DNA from: an uncultured Oscillospiraceae bacterium
GTDB lineage: Bacteria; Bacillota; Clostridia; Oscillospirales; Oscillospiraceae
Direction of reading: 5' to 3'
Length of the DNA stretch: 64,000 bases
NCBI GenBank assembly: GCA_934512135.1
Contig: CAKSWT010000013.1
Span: 1 to 64,000, forward strand
Of the stretch, positions 8,444 to 17,481 are shown piece by piece. Positions within the stretch are counted from its first letter, which is position 1; each line of letters opens with the position of its first letter. The translations under genes and the position numbers were made by a program. The notes beneath the pieces were generated by a model. The model did not search any database. It was given only the letters and a program-made list of their open reading frames with translations, and had not been told where the DNA came from.

Positions 8444-9152
8444 CATCCGCCAGTGGTACTTTTCGGAGCTATCCATGCACCTTCAGGAGCATGGCTTTGC
8501 CGTAGAGCAGTTTGATGATGAACCGGCGTTGTCCGTTATCTGGCAGGATCGGCCTCTGTGCAGGGTAAACACAAAGGGAATCGTTTTCTATGATCCCGAA
8601 AAGGTGCAGGAGCCTGACGCAAAGATGGCTCGGAATCGTGTGGTGGCTCTCGCAAAAATGACCAATGAATATATCAGACTAATGGAATGGGCTCCGGACT
8701 TAAACGCGGAGGGGCTGGACGGAGACTATCGGCTGCTGTCAGAGTTCAATGGCACAGTTCTGGCAGGGCATCCGACCGAGTATGGCATAGAGTTCATCAC
8801 TTGGGACAGAACCTATGATCACAAAGGAGTTACCCAGGGCAACTATTACTCTGAGGGTAAATATTTGAGCGCCAAGAGAGACTTTGTTGTCAGATCAGGC
8901 TTGGTAGCAAGAGATGAACTGTTTTCTCAGGAACAGCTGGCTGAAGTGTATCGCTGCATCGATGAAACGCTGAATTCAGATTATCCCATTACAGCAGAGA
9001 GGGAAAAGCTGCTGAAAGACACCATGTCTCAAATCGAGGAGACTGTCCCTGATTTGGATGCGCTGGTGTGTCAGTCCAACAATCAGGAAATGGAGGCGGA
9101 AGGGCAGCAACGCTATGCAGCTCCCCGCCTCGAGATGGGAGGCATGCAATGA
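8424..9152 (+). CDS. Conserved ICE protein of unknown function
   Basis: The protein has 242 residues. ATG 8424 follows GGAGGTG at 8411, which favours it over an upstream in-frame ATG. The N-terminal part (RQWYFSELSMHLQEHGF) looks like a small alpha/beta domain, and I see no catalytic motif. It ends EMGGMQ, the tail type shared with its neighbours, and its stop overlaps the next start (ATGA). The stop-start overlap and shared tail suggest membership in the block of proteins that protect or establish the incoming element, but the function is not known. Confidence 0.7.
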   Translation: MGNIRYDIRQWYFSELSMHLQEHGFAVEQFDDEPALSVIWQDRPLCRVNTKGIVFYDPEKVQEPDAKMARNRVVALAKMTNEYIRLMEWAPDLNAEGLDGDYRLLSEFNGTVLAGHPTEYGIEFITWDRTYDHKGVTQGNYYSEGKYLSAKRDFVVRSGLVARDELFSQEQLAEVYRCIDETLNSDYPITAEREKLLKDTMSQIEETVPDLDALVCQSNNQEMEAEGQQRYAAPRLEMGGMQ

Positions 9153-10348
9153 GTCAGCCTGTTATTAGCGCACTGCTTGGCAATAGCCAGCATCCGGAGT
9201 ACGGCAGCGCCACAATTCCGTTCCCTTTGCCCAGAGAGGAATACCCCCATTCGCTGGAGCTGCTGTCGACACTTGAAATTGGCGATGCTGTTTGCCAGGA
9301 TTGCACAGTATTGAGTATCCAGACAGAATGGACTTCTCTTTGGGTGTTGGAGGGACAGTCTGTCAATGTGGACGAGCTGGACTATCTGGCAAAACGGCTG
9401 GACAGCTTCTCGAAGGGAGAAACTGCCCAGTTTGAGGCAATGGCGGATCTGCTGAAGCTCAAAGACATCAAGGACCTCATCAATCTCACGTTCTGCTGCC
9501 AAAGGGCTACGGTGATCACAGACTTCTCAAATCTGGAGGAGGTCGGGAAAACACACTATATGAACCTCCATGGAGGCTGTGTACCTGCAGCGGAACTGGA
9601 AAATCTGGACGGCGTGGAAACGGCCCATCTTTTGATTCGGGACAATCCGGGTACCGTCACGCCTTACGGTGTCGTTTATGACAACGGCATGAAACTGGAG
9701 CCGCACTATGATGGGAGGCACTTTCCCTGCTATCATTATGCCGACTCCCCGATCGTGGCGGGAATCACCTCCTGCTATGCTCCCAGAGACGAAGAACCGA
9801 AGGACTGGATATACCTTCCCGCGTCCCAGTGCCAAATTGACAGAGTGTTGGCGCGGGCGGGTATCCAAAGCGCAGACGAGGCCATTCTGTGCAGTTTTGA
9901 AAATATGCTCCCTGCTGCCATAGAACAGGCGCTTGTTCTGGAAAGCGAGTGTATAGAAGCCTTAAACGATCTGTGCGCAGTCATTATGCCCTTAGATCCG
10001 AAAGAGCGGACAAAGTTAGAAGCCGTGGTTGCGATGGTGGCCCCGAACAGCGCGTCTCAGATCACACATCTGGCAGAAAACCTTGATCAGTTTGACTTTG
10101 TCCCCGGTGTTCATACCCCGGAGGAGTACGGCAGGTACATGATCCAGGAATCCGGGCATTTCGAGTACGATGATAATTTGGAAGGTTTCTATGATTTCGA
10201 GGGGTATGCAAGGCAGCGGATGAGCCAGGAGCAGGGACAGTTTGTAGAGAACGGATATATCTCGTACCATGGTTTTTTGAGCTTGGAGGAAGTCATGGCC
10301 GGCTCCCAGACTTTTGAGGAGGGCTTCCAGATGGGTGGAATGCAGTGA
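9149..10348 (+). CDS. ArdA-like anti-restriction protein (paralogue 1)
   Basis: The 399-residue acidic protein starts at ATG 9149, overlapping the previous stop. It contains the layout seen in Clostridia ArdA-like proteins: a segment with LDYLAKRLDSF, a middle repeat, and a C-terminal FYDFEGYARQRM...FVENGYIS block. That block resembles the ArdA end (DFExYARDL...NGYV). ArdA proteins mimic DNA and block type I restriction enzymes, protecting DNA arriving by conjugation. It ends QMGGMQ. Two further diverged copies lie at 11133 and 14815. The ArdA link is by architecture and short motifs. Confidence 0.6.
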   Translation: MSQPVISALLGNSQHPEYGSATIPFPLPREEYPHSLELLSTLEIGDAVCQDCTVLSIQTEWTSLWVLEGQSVNVDELDYLAKRLDSFSKGETAQFEAMADLLKLKDIKDLINLTFCCQRATVITDFSNLEEVGKTHYMNLHGGCVPAAELENLDGVETAHLLIRDNPGTVTPYGVVYDNGMKLEPHYDGRHFPCYHYADSPIVAGITSCYAPRDEEPKDWIYLPASQCQIDRVLARAGIQSADEAILCSFENMLPAAIEQALVLESECIEALNDLCAVIMPLDPKERTKLEAVVAMVAPNSASQITHLAENLDQFDFVPGVHTPEEYGRYMIQESGHFEYDDNLEGFYDFEGYARQRMSQEQGQFVENGYISYHGFLSLEEVMAGSQTFEEGFQMGGMQ

Positions 10349-11133
10349 TGGCGTCAAAGCGGAGCCGTCCGGCAGAGACTGACCTCCAAAAGCTAAAAGC
10401 CTTAGCTCATGCATTTCTGGAATTGGACATCCAGCCCACCAAAATATCCCCGCTGGTGGTCAAGCACCCGTTCACTGACAGCGGCATTGTTGGTCTTCGC
10501 AAGGAGGACGGCAATATCGCTGCCGCTGACCTGACAAGCGACTCTGCGGCCCTTCGGGCATGGCAGGAGCAATGCGGGCAACAGATCGACGAGGCGGAAA
10601 ACCCGTTTGGGCTATTCATGATGATCACTAAGCCATACAAGCTGGGTTTCCTGAAATATGCGGCGCCGAGCCTGTCGGAACAGGATACGGCGCTGTTTTT
10701 GTCTGAGGCGTGGATCATCGATGAAGCCCCAAACTCCGACCCAAATCTGAGCAAAAGAGAACTGCTGGCCCTGTTTCGCTCCGTTGACCCACAAAAGCTG
10801 ATGGATGAAGATGAGTACGGACTCTTCTGCAGCTTGGACGATGTGGTCACGGTCTACCGTGGGGTGACATCCTATAACGCAAAAAATGTGAAGGCACTCT
10901 CCTGGACTCTGAACAGAGACACCGCCGAATGGTTTGCCCACCGCTTTGGTGCGCAGGGCACGGTGTATGAGGCGCAGATCCCAAAGGAACATATCTGCGC
11001 CGTCTTTCTGGGCAGGAATGAGGCAGAGGTCATCGTAGACCCAAAGTACCTTATGGGGGCCTCTCCGGCACAGGACGCTCCTTCTGAGCAGTATCGGCAG
11101 GAGCAGGAACTACAGATGGGAGGTATAACATAG
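10348..11133 (+). CDS. ADP-ribosyltransferase-like protein (ART-PolyVal type)
   Basis: The protein has 261 residues. I chose ATG 10348 (TGATG coupling); a GTG at 10345 is in frame. The C-terminal half has the three landmarks of R-S-E ADP-ribosyltransferases: Arg171 in VYRGV, Ser185-Trp-Thr in ALSWTLNRDTAEWFA, and Glu225-Ala-Glu227 in EAEVIVDP. Such domains occur in phage and plasmid 'polyvalent' proteins and are proposed to modify host targets as foreign DNA enters. Residues 1-160 match nothing I know. It ends QMGGIT. Neighbouring ArdA-like genes support an anti-defence role. Activity is inferred. Confidence 0.65.
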   Translation: MASKRSRPAETDLQKLKALAHAFLELDIQPTKISPLVVKHPFTDSGIVGLRKEDGNIAAADLTSDSAALRAWQEQCGQQIDEAENPFGLFMMITKPYKLGFLKYAAPSLSEQDTALFLSEAWIIDEAPNSDPNLSKRELLALFRSVDPQKLMDEDEYGLFCSLDDVVTVYRGVTSYNAKNVKALSWTLNRDTAEWFAHRFGAQGTVYEAQIPKEHICAVFLGRNEAEVIVDPKYLMGASPAQDAPSEQYRQEQELQMGGIT

Positions 11134-12224
11134 TGGTTTTGTATCTGAGATGCGAAGGATACGGCGTAGGGCTTGAGTTACCTGCAACCGCCGATAAAGT
11201 GGCGGTCAGGCTTTCCGAGCTGAAAGAAGGTCTTGACGGCGCTGTAAAAATCGATGGTGTAGGCAGCCCCATCCCGAACCTTGGTCAGTATGTCAAGCAT
11301 GTTGACCCGGAGAGAAAGGAGGATCTCGAAAAACTAAATGCCCTTGCGCAACGGATCGACAACATGACAGAGCGTGAACAGCAGATATTCTCCGGCGCAC
11401 TGGACGCTGAGAGTGTGGGCGGGCTGGACGATGTACTATCCATTGCCAACAGCCTGGATGCGTATACCTTCCTGCCCAATATCTGCTCTGACAGGGATCT
11501 GGGCGTCTTTCTGGTCGATACGGGATATATCGATTCCCCTGAACATCTGCGGCCATATATCAATTATGAGGGTGTGGGGGCGGAATACTATGCAGACTTC
11601 GGCGGCGCATACAGCCCCTTCGGGTATGTCCGGCGCAAGGACACTGAGCAACAGCTGGACCCCGACAAAAAGACGGTTTTCACCGCCCACCTTCAGGCTA
11701 ACGACAGGCGATACATTTTGAAACTTCCCGCCTCGGATGCAGGGCTGGAGGCCGCAAAGAAGGCCCTTGGGGTTGATGACTTTTGCGAGATGGAACTGGT
11801 GTCTTTGGAATATAACATCCCGTATTTGAAGGAGCAGCTTCCCCAGGACTGCTTTTCCGTCGTCGACGCAGATAAGCTGGCTTTGGAAATCGAAAGTATG
11901 TGGCATACCGATGGTGAACTGCTGAAGTATCTCTCGGCGCTGTGCATAGAAGAACCATCTACATTCCAAGAGGCCCTCGAAATTGCCTATCATATAGGCG
12001 ACTATGAGCGGATCACTGAGGGTACTTATGAATACGGGCAGAACGTCCTTCGCCGTATTGGTGCAGACGATGAGATCATAGACACCATTGACGGTTATAT
12101 GGACTTTGAGCGATTTGGGATGGATATGATGGATGAGGACAATGTCCAGCAGACAGAGTTCGGTATGGTGCGCCGTATCAACAAACCCGCCCCGTCTCAG
12201 CAGCAGGGGCAAATATTTCAGTAG
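11133..12224 (+). CDS. ArdA-like anti-restriction protein (paralogue 2)
   Basis: This 363-residue protein starts at GTG 11133, sharing a base with the previous stop. It consists of two related halves. The first has LELPATADKV, LNALAQRIDNM, IANSLDAYTFLP and DLGVFLVDTGYI; the second begins at LKLPASDAGL. Towards the end come MDFERFGMDMM and TEFGMVRR, typical of ArdA-related proteins. It is strongly acidic, consistent with DNA mimicry. It lacks the MGGM tail and ends QQGQIFQ. A 59-bp gap with a small hairpin follows. Confidence 0.6.
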   Translation: MVLYLRCEGYGVGLELPATADKVAVRLSELKEGLDGAVKIDGVGSPIPNLGQYVKHVDPERKEDLEKLNALAQRIDNMTEREQQIFSGALDAESVGGLDDVLSIANSLDAYTFLPNICSDRDLGVFLVDTGYIDSPEHLRPYINYEGVGAEYYADFGGAYSPFGYVRRKDTEQQLDPDKKTVFTAHLQANDRRYILKLPASDAGLEAAKKALGVDDFCEMELVSLEYNIPYLKEQLPQDCFSVVDADKLALEIESMWHTDGELLKYLSALCIEEPSTFQEALEIAYHIGDYERITEGTYEYGQNVLRRIGADDEIIDTIDGYMDFERFGMDMMDEDNVQQTEFGMVRRINKPAPSQQQGQIFQ

Positions 12225-12283
12225 ACTTTCCGCGAAAATTGTGGTAGTTGTTGTAGCTACCAAATCAGAAAGGAGATGCAAAA

Positions 12284-13831
12284 ATGCAGATAGATTCTAT
12301 GAACGACAAGAAAGAAAGTCCATCCGACACTCATGAACATCCTGTCTTGGACGGTTCTGAGAAATATCTGGTTCGCCCCGCTTCTCCCGAGGAGGCGGGG
12401 CTTTTCTATGCCCAGGCGCCGGAGCAGGATGAGGCGCTTGGCGCTATCGGCCATGTGCGCATTGACTTCGGGCATGGCGGCAGGGAGTTCTGGCACACCT
12501 GGCATCCGAGAGGTGCGGAGGAACTGAACTCCCCGGAGTTCAAAGCCGAGCTTGACGAGGTGGTCGGGCAGCTCCGGGAGAACGTCCTGCAAGACCTGTC
12601 GTCCATGCGCAGCTATTGCTATCACCATGGCGGTGAGATCGAGGGCGGCATCTGCACGCAGAACTACGGCTACACTGTGGAAACGGACCGTTACCGCTAC
12701 CTTCTGCGGTGCAACCCCATCGAGGGCGACTACCAGGCGTACCTCTCCTGTTTTGATAAGCAGGCGCAGGAGCAAGCTGCACAGCAGGCCAGTTTCCCCG
12801 ATGGATGGCGTGAGGGGGACATATGCTACCTCATAACGAATAAGGCAAAACAGTATACCCAACCATACACGGTTGAGTCCTTTGATGGCACCTACTTTGG
12901 AGTTCGTGGACGGACTGGATCATATCATCGAGCCTCGCCAGGGCGTATGTTCCGCACAAGGGAAGATGCGGTAGCATCCCTAATGGGCACAACTCCAAAA
13001 GAGAAATATGACCATCCAGATACGATCAAAGATGTGGATGAAGATAAGGCACGGGACCCGGGGCAGAAAATGCCACTCGGTGGACGGGGCAGCTTCGCCA
13101 GCGGTGATCAAATGCAGGGAACGACAGACCTTAAAATCACGGACTATTTCGGCAACCCTGTCACTTTAAGACCGAGGATCGAACTGTACTCGGTCACAGA
13201 CTTTATGGGCGAGGAACTGCCAGGACTGGCCATCGTTCTCGACAAGATCGGGGATAGCTCTATTGAGTTGGAGCAATACGCCTTCCTGACCGTATCGTTC
13301 GGTGAACACATCAGTATCAAAAACAGCGCCTACATTGATACCAACAACTGCCCCTTCGCTGAGCAACTGCTGGAGCAAGGCATTGCAGAGCCAACAGGAC
13401 TCTGTAAAACAAGCGGCTTCTGTAAATATCCCCTCTGGGTATTTAAAGAGGAGTTCCTGCAGGCGGTGGGCGGCGAGAATTATCAGGAGTACGCCAAGAT
13501 CTACGACCAGCACATGGAGCCTTCAGAGGAAAACAAGGAAGGGCTGGAATGCTTGCACCAGCAGCCCCCCAAGCCGCTTGTCGGACGGGTCAGCTTCGCC
13601 AGCGGGGAGAGAATCGAGTACACCGACCCCGCGAAATATCTCAGGGCGGTCAAAGAGGAACTGCCCTATCAGTCCTCCAGTGGTTTCCGCTTTGAAACAC
13701 TGACCAGTGACCCGGAGGTACGCAAGACTGTGGATGATATGCTTTATGATCTGTACGGCGAGGAGAATCCCCGCACGCTGGAGGATTATCAGGAGCAGCC
13801 CGAACAGGGCATGACGATGGGAGGGATGTGA
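12284..13831 (+). CDS. Multi-domain ICE 'polyvalent' protein, function unknown
   Basis: This 515-residue protein is preceded by AAAGGAG. Three parts are visible. Residues 1-160 contain RPASPEEAGLFYAQ and REFWHTWHP. A middle part has LRPRIELYSVTDFMGEELPGL and conserved cysteines. The C-terminal region has GRVSFASGERIEYTDPAKYL and YETLTSDPEVR-like sequence (written FETLTSDPEV here). The phrase GGRGSFASGD also occurs at the start of the middle part, so GR(G/V)SFASG marks module borders. It ends MTMGGM and abuts the next gene. Multi-module layouts like this fit the polyvalent proteins of conjugative elements. Confidence 0.6.
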   Translation: MQIDSMNDKKESPSDTHEHPVLDGSEKYLVRPASPEEAGLFYAQAPEQDEALGAIGHVRIDFGHGGREFWHTWHPRGAEELNSPEFKAELDEVVGQLRENVLQDLSSMRSYCYHHGGEIEGGICTQNYGYTVETDRYRYLLRCNPIEGDYQAYLSCFDKQAQEQAAQQASFPDGWREGDICYLITNKAKQYTQPYTVESFDGTYFGVRGRTGSYHRASPGRMFRTREDAVASLMGTTPKEKYDHPDTIKDVDEDKARDPGQKMPLGGRGSFASGDQMQGTTDLKITDYFGNPVTLRPRIELYSVTDFMGEELPGLAIVLDKIGDSSIELEQYAFLTVSFGEHISIKNSAYIDTNNCPFAEQLLEQGIAEPTGLCKTSGFCKYPLWVFKEEFLQAVGGENYQEYAKIYDQHMEPSEENKEGLECLHQQPPKPLVGRVSFASGERIEYTDPAKYLRAVKEELPYQSSSGFRFETLTSDPEVRKTVDDMLYDLYGEENPRTLEDYQEQPEQGMTMGGM

Positions 13832-13832
13832 G

Positions 13833-14831
13833 ATGGAGCGTATTTCAAAGGAATGGCTGGAGTTTCTCCGCCAGCAGTATCCCAAGGGCAGCCGTGTTCG
13901 GCTTCGTGAGATGGGCGCAGACGATCCGCAGCCCATTAAGCCCGGCAGCATGGGGACACTGGAGTGGATAGACGATGCAGGCCAGTTTCAAATTCGGTGG
14001 GACAGCGGACGCAGTTTGGCACTCATTGTCGGTGTGGACAGCTTCTCGGTCCTACAGCCCGAAGCCACGCTTCTCAAGCTGTATATGCCCCTGACCGCCG
14101 AGCTCTACGAGCGAAACGAGTATGGGGACATGGAGGCTCTCCCCGCCGAACTGAGTGGCCGGGAGCTGCGGGCCTATGAGGATAAGATCACCGCGGCTCT
14201 GCTGAAAAACCGAATGCCGGAGGAGGCCGAGCGTGGTATCATGCACTGGTACGACGAGGGCGACAGCGTAGATGAGAAGGTCCGCTCCGCCGTCTTCACT
14301 GTAGAGAACCGCAACGGTAGACTTTGGGGTGTGGCCGAGTGCCAGGTCGTTGGAACGCTGACACCGGAGGAAATGGCCACTCTGACCGATTACATCAGTG
14401 GACAAGCCTCGGACGGCTGGGGCGAGGGCTTCGCGCAGCAGGATATTCTGGTGGATGGCGGCTCAGAGCTGTATGTCCACCTCTGGAACAGTGAAAATTG
14501 GCGCGTCATGACAGAGGAAGAATGCTTTGCTCCGAAGCTGGCCGAGGGGCTTCCTGAGCTATGCTTCTCGACCCTGCTGACCACCGGTGACCTCATCTGC
14601 ATCAAGCGGGGCGAAACCGGCTATTACCCCTCTGACTGGGATGCCGGCGATAAGGAGCGAAATGTGGAGCTGGCAGATCAGCTCAACGAGGAGCTTGGCG
14701 TGACCATGTGGCAGCGGAAGGCCATGGAGGTCGGCAGTATGTGCGGCTGGGACGTCCCCGGAGCCGATCCAAAGGCTTATGAACAGACCGGACAGAAGAA
14801 TGGAGGGATGCAGTTTGAACCCAGTCTTTGA
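13833..14831 (+). CDS. DUF4314 domain protein
   Basis: The protein has 332 residues. Residues 1-75 (YPKGSRVRL, PGSMGTLEWIDDAGQ, RWDSGRSLALIVGVDSF) match the DUF4314 family, a small barrel-like domain common in Clostridia ICEs. A second domain begins at LLKLYMPLTAELYERNEYGDM and continues to DGWGEGF. It resembles another unnamed ICE domain and may bind nucleic acid, but nothing in it proves this. The end, NGGMQFEPSL, also encodes the GGAGGG ribosome site of the next gene. Confidence 0.68.
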   Translation: MERISKEWLEFLRQQYPKGSRVRLREMGADDPQPIKPGSMGTLEWIDDAGQFQIRWDSGRSLALIVGVDSFSVLQPEATLLKLYMPLTAELYERNEYGDMEALPAELSGRELRAYEDKITAALLKNRMPEEAERGIMHWYDEGDSVDEKVRSAVFTVENRNGRLWGVAECQVVGTLTPEEMATLTDYISGQASDGWGEGFAQQDILVDGGSELYVHLWNSENWRVMTEEECFAPKLAEGLPELCFSTLLTTGDLICIKRGETGYYPSDWDAGDKERNVELADQLNEELGVTMWQRKAMEVGSMCGWDVPGADPKAYEQTGQKNGGMQFEPSL

Positions 14832-15999
14832 GGTAGAAGTTTGGAATATGCCGTGCTCAGACGCGCCGTATGCCACGCTGTGGCTTCCGGCCACCAGCTA
14901 TGAGCTGCTGAACGCATTGGAACGTATCGGTGTGTCCAATATAGACGATACCACGGTAACGATCAGCGAATCTATGGAGTTTGAGCGGGAGCTGGCCGGT
15001 ATGAAGCAGCCCCTCCATCTGGGGCAGCTCAATGCATTGGCGGAACGGCTCTCCCAGCTAAGCCAGCATGAAAGCGTCATTTTTGAGGGGCTCTGCCAAA
15101 TGGAGGCCGCCAAAGGACAAGACAGTCTGGATATCTGCAGGGCGATCGATCTCGCGTACAGTACAGCGTGCTGTCATGTGGTACCCTCCGCCCTCAACGA
15201 CTCCCAGCTGGGCAGATTCTACGCGGAGAACGGCTTCTTTTCGGAGCTGGATAAATTATCTGACGAGATGTTTGAGCTGCTGGACTTTGAGAGCATCGGC
15301 ACCAAAATGCGAAAAGGAGAGGGCGGCGTTTTTACGACGCATGGCTATGTGGTCCAGCACACAGAACTGAATCAGGTCGCGGACAGCATGGATTTCAAAG
15401 TTCAGCCGCCAAGCTATGTCTTCCGGGTCGGTGTCGAGAACTGTACGCAAGATGACAGCGGTCCCAGGAAGGTGGAATATTTGGAGCTGCCCGCTACGGA
15501 GGCACAGTTGAATGAGTTTCCTGAAAAATTGGGACTGGAGGACTGGCTGGGCACGGCCATGGTCAGCCTTGACGGACCGATTCCGGATTTTAACCGGCTG
15601 ATCATTTCCGCAGATGAGCTGCCGGAACTCAATAATCTGGCAAAGCGGATCCAGACACTTGCAGCTCGGGAAGAGCTCCCAAAATATAAGGCGGTCCTGT
15701 CAGCGGATGGATGTCAGGATATTGACAGAGCCCTGTCCCTTGCGGACGCGCTGGATGCCTATTATTATACCCCCTCCCTGCGGACCGTGGAGGAAGCCGG
15801 CAGAGAGGAGCTGCGATTGCTGATGAACCACAACGCGGCGGAATTGGCAATGCAGCACATGAACCTGACGACCTACGGAAAGGCGGTCATGGAGCTCCAT
15901 CATTCTGTCCTGACGGACTATGGGATGGTAGAGCGAAAGGATGGGCAGCCCATTCACCGTCAGGAACCGGAGCCGCCGACATTCCAGATGTCCATGTAA
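14815..15999 (+). CDS. ArdA-like anti-restriction protein (paralogue 3)
   Basis: This 394-residue protein probably starts at TTG 14815, 7 nt after GGAGGG; an ATG at 14800 is a weaker option. It has two tandem halves, as in paralogue 2. The first contains LWLPATSYELLNALERI, LNALAERLSQL, LGRFYAENGFF and THGYV; the second contains LELPATEAQL, LNNLAKRIQTL, LADALDAYYYTP and TDYGMVERKDG. It is acidic and ends FQMSM. It closes the first operon block, and attenuator 2 follows. Confidence 0.6.
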   Translation: MNPVFEVEVWNMPCSDAPYATLWLPATSYELLNALERIGVSNIDDTTVTISESMEFERELAGMKQPLHLGQLNALAERLSQLSQHESVIFEGLCQMEAAKGQDSLDICRAIDLAYSTACCHVVPSALNDSQLGRFYAENGFFSELDKLSDEMFELLDFESIGTKMRKGEGGVFTTHGYVVQHTELNQVADSMDFKVQPPSYVFRVGVENCTQDDSGPRKVEYLELPATEAQLNEFPEKLGLEDWLGTAMVSLDGPIPDFNRLIISADELPELNNLAKRIQTLAAREELPKYKAVLSADGCQDIDRALSLADALDAYYYTPSLRTVEEAGREELRLLMNHNAAELAMQHMNLTTYGKAVMELHHSVLTDYGMVERKDGQPIHRQEPEPPTFQMSM

Positions 16000-16030
16000 T
16001 GGATCGATCCACAAAATAATATAAACCAAC

Positions 16031-16090
16031 AGGGGCCGTTTTTCCGAAAGGGACAACGGCCCCTTCTTTTTTGTGCCCATTTTCGGAGAA
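16031..16090 (+). promoter_or_regulatory. Terminator/antiterminator leader (attenuator 2)
   Basis: AGGGGCCGTT (16031-16040) pairs with AACGGCCCCT (16055-16064), followed by TCTTTTTT. Inside the loop, CCGAAA (16044-16049) can pair instead with TTTCGG (16081-16086). Order and wording (GGCCGT, CCGAAAGGG, CGGCC, then GGAAAGGAGC before the ATG) parallel attenuator 1 at 8185. The two leaders therefore appear to be copies of one regulatory element. Confidence 0.55.
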
Positions 16091-16111
16091 ATGGCTCCGG
16101 AAAGGAGCATC

Positions 16112-16417
16112 ATGCAAAAGGATCAATTGAAGAAATACCTGGCCGCCAACTGCTTTGGCAAAGAACATGTTATGAGCGCGGCGCAGCTTGGCCGGGAGCT
16201 GCACATGAGCAAAAAGGGACTGCGGAAGCAGGTGAACCGGCTGCGGCAGGAGGGCGTACCCATTGCCAGTGACCGGACCGGATACTTCTACGCCGCCAAT
16301 GCCGCGGAACTCTATGACACGGTGGAAGGACTCAAAAAGTTCGTGGCTGGAGTATACCGCGCAATTTGGGGGCTGGAAGCTGCCATGCGGAAGTTTTCTG
16401 AGGGTGGTCGCGTTTGA
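16112..16417 (+). CDS. Helix-turn-helix DNA-binding protein
   Basis: This 101-residue protein starts at ATG 16112 after GAAAGGAGC. AAQLGRELHMSKKGLRKQVNRL is a typical helix-turn-helix, followed by a wing-like GVPIASDRTGYFYA, as in BirA/DeoR-like winged-helix domains. It is the first gene after attenuator 2 and overlaps the methylase start, so it may regulate this sub-operon. The target is unknown. Confidence 0.7.
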   Translation: MQKDQLKKYLAANCFGKEHVMSAAQLGRELHMSKKGLRKQVNRLRQEGVPIASDRTGYFYAANAAELYDTVEGLKKFVAGVYRAIWGLEAAMRKFSEGGRV

Positions 16418-17481
16418 AATCGATCATCCCCTGGCAGGGCGGAAAGAGTAAGCTGCTCTGGCTGATCCATCTGCTGGCCCCAGCGTTTTATTCCCGGTTT
16501 ATTGACGTCTTTGGCGGCAGTGCCACTGTGACCCTGAACCATCCCATTCGTGCCGGGTGCATGGAGGTCTACAACGATTTTGACAAAGAACTGGTCAATT
16601 TGATGCGCTGTGCCAGAGATCAGCCACTGCTGCTGGCACAGGTTTTGAGCTTCCTGCCGCTGCATTCGCATACGGAATTTGACGCTCTGCTGAAGTTTTT
16701 AAGCCAAGAGGAGGTCACAGACTGCCCACCGGATGATGAGGCTGCGGATTATGAGGAGTTCCAAAACGACTCAGATATCCTGGATCAATGGGGGCTTATG
16801 GATATCCGGGACAGCAGCCTGCTCATCGAGCGAGCACTCGCAAAGTACTTGTTCTTGCCGGAGCAGAGCAGGATCATTACAGATATTCTGCTGAAGCGGG
16901 CCGGATACGCCAATGTGTACCGCGCGGCGGCCTATTACCGAAAGATCCGGGAGAGCTTCAGCAGCGGAGGAAAGTCCTTTGCGGGAAAGCCCTGCAATAT
17001 CCGTCAATTCGTCTATGACATCTGGGAGTGCTCCAGACGGCTCAAGGATGTGGTGATCGAGAACCGGGATTTTGAGCAGTTGATCCGTCAGTATGACCGC
17101 CCGGACGCTTTTTTCTACTGCGATCCGCCGTACTTTGACGCGGAGGACTGCTACAACGTGCCGTTTCCCAAAGCAGACCATAAGCGGCTCCATCGTGTGC
17201 TGAAAAAGATCAAAGGCAAGGTGATGGTGTCCTACAACTACTGCCCCTTTATCTGTAAGCTCTATCGGGACTTTTATATTTTCCATACCAAGCGGCAAAA
17301 CAATATGTCCCAAACCAAGGGCAGCGAATATGAGGAGGTCGTAATGACCAACTATGATCCCAGGAAATTCGCGGAGAGCCGAAATTGGCAGATGAACCTC
17401 TTCCAACCCGAAGATGAGGACTTCTGCGGTACGGGCGAATACGAGCTGATCCATGAACCAAATTTTAGGAGGAAATCATAA
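16414..17481 (+). CDS. DNA adenine N6-methyltransferase, D12/Dam class
   Basis: The 355-residue enzyme starts at TTG 16414, overlapping the previous stop. Motif X-like IPWQGGKSKLL, motif I-like DVFGGSATVTLN, YNDFDKELVNLM and the catalytic motif IV DPPYFDAEDCYN are all present in the D12-class order. It would methylate adenine, probably to shield the element's DNA from host restriction. Near the end is WQMNLFQPED; QMNLF fits the short motif by which many enzymes bind the beta sliding clamp. It is followed at once by the Cys-rich gene at 17481. Confidence 0.9.
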   Translation: MKSIIPWQGGKSKLLWLIHLLAPAFYSRFIDVFGGSATVTLNHPIRAGCMEVYNDFDKELVNLMRCARDQPLLLAQVLSFLPLHSHTEFDALLKFLSQEEVTDCPPDDEAADYEEFQNDSDILDQWGLMDIRDSSLLIERALAKYLFLPEQSRIITDILLKRAGYANVYRAAAYYRKIRESFSSGGKSFAGKPCNIRQFVYDIWECSRRLKDVVIENRDFEQLIRQYDRPDAFFYCDPPYFDAEDCYNVPFPKADHKRLHRVLKKIKGKVMVSYNYCPFICKLYRDFYIFHTKRQNNMSQTKGSEYEEVVMTNYDPRKFAESRNWQMNLFQPEDEDFCGTGEYELIHEPNFRRKS

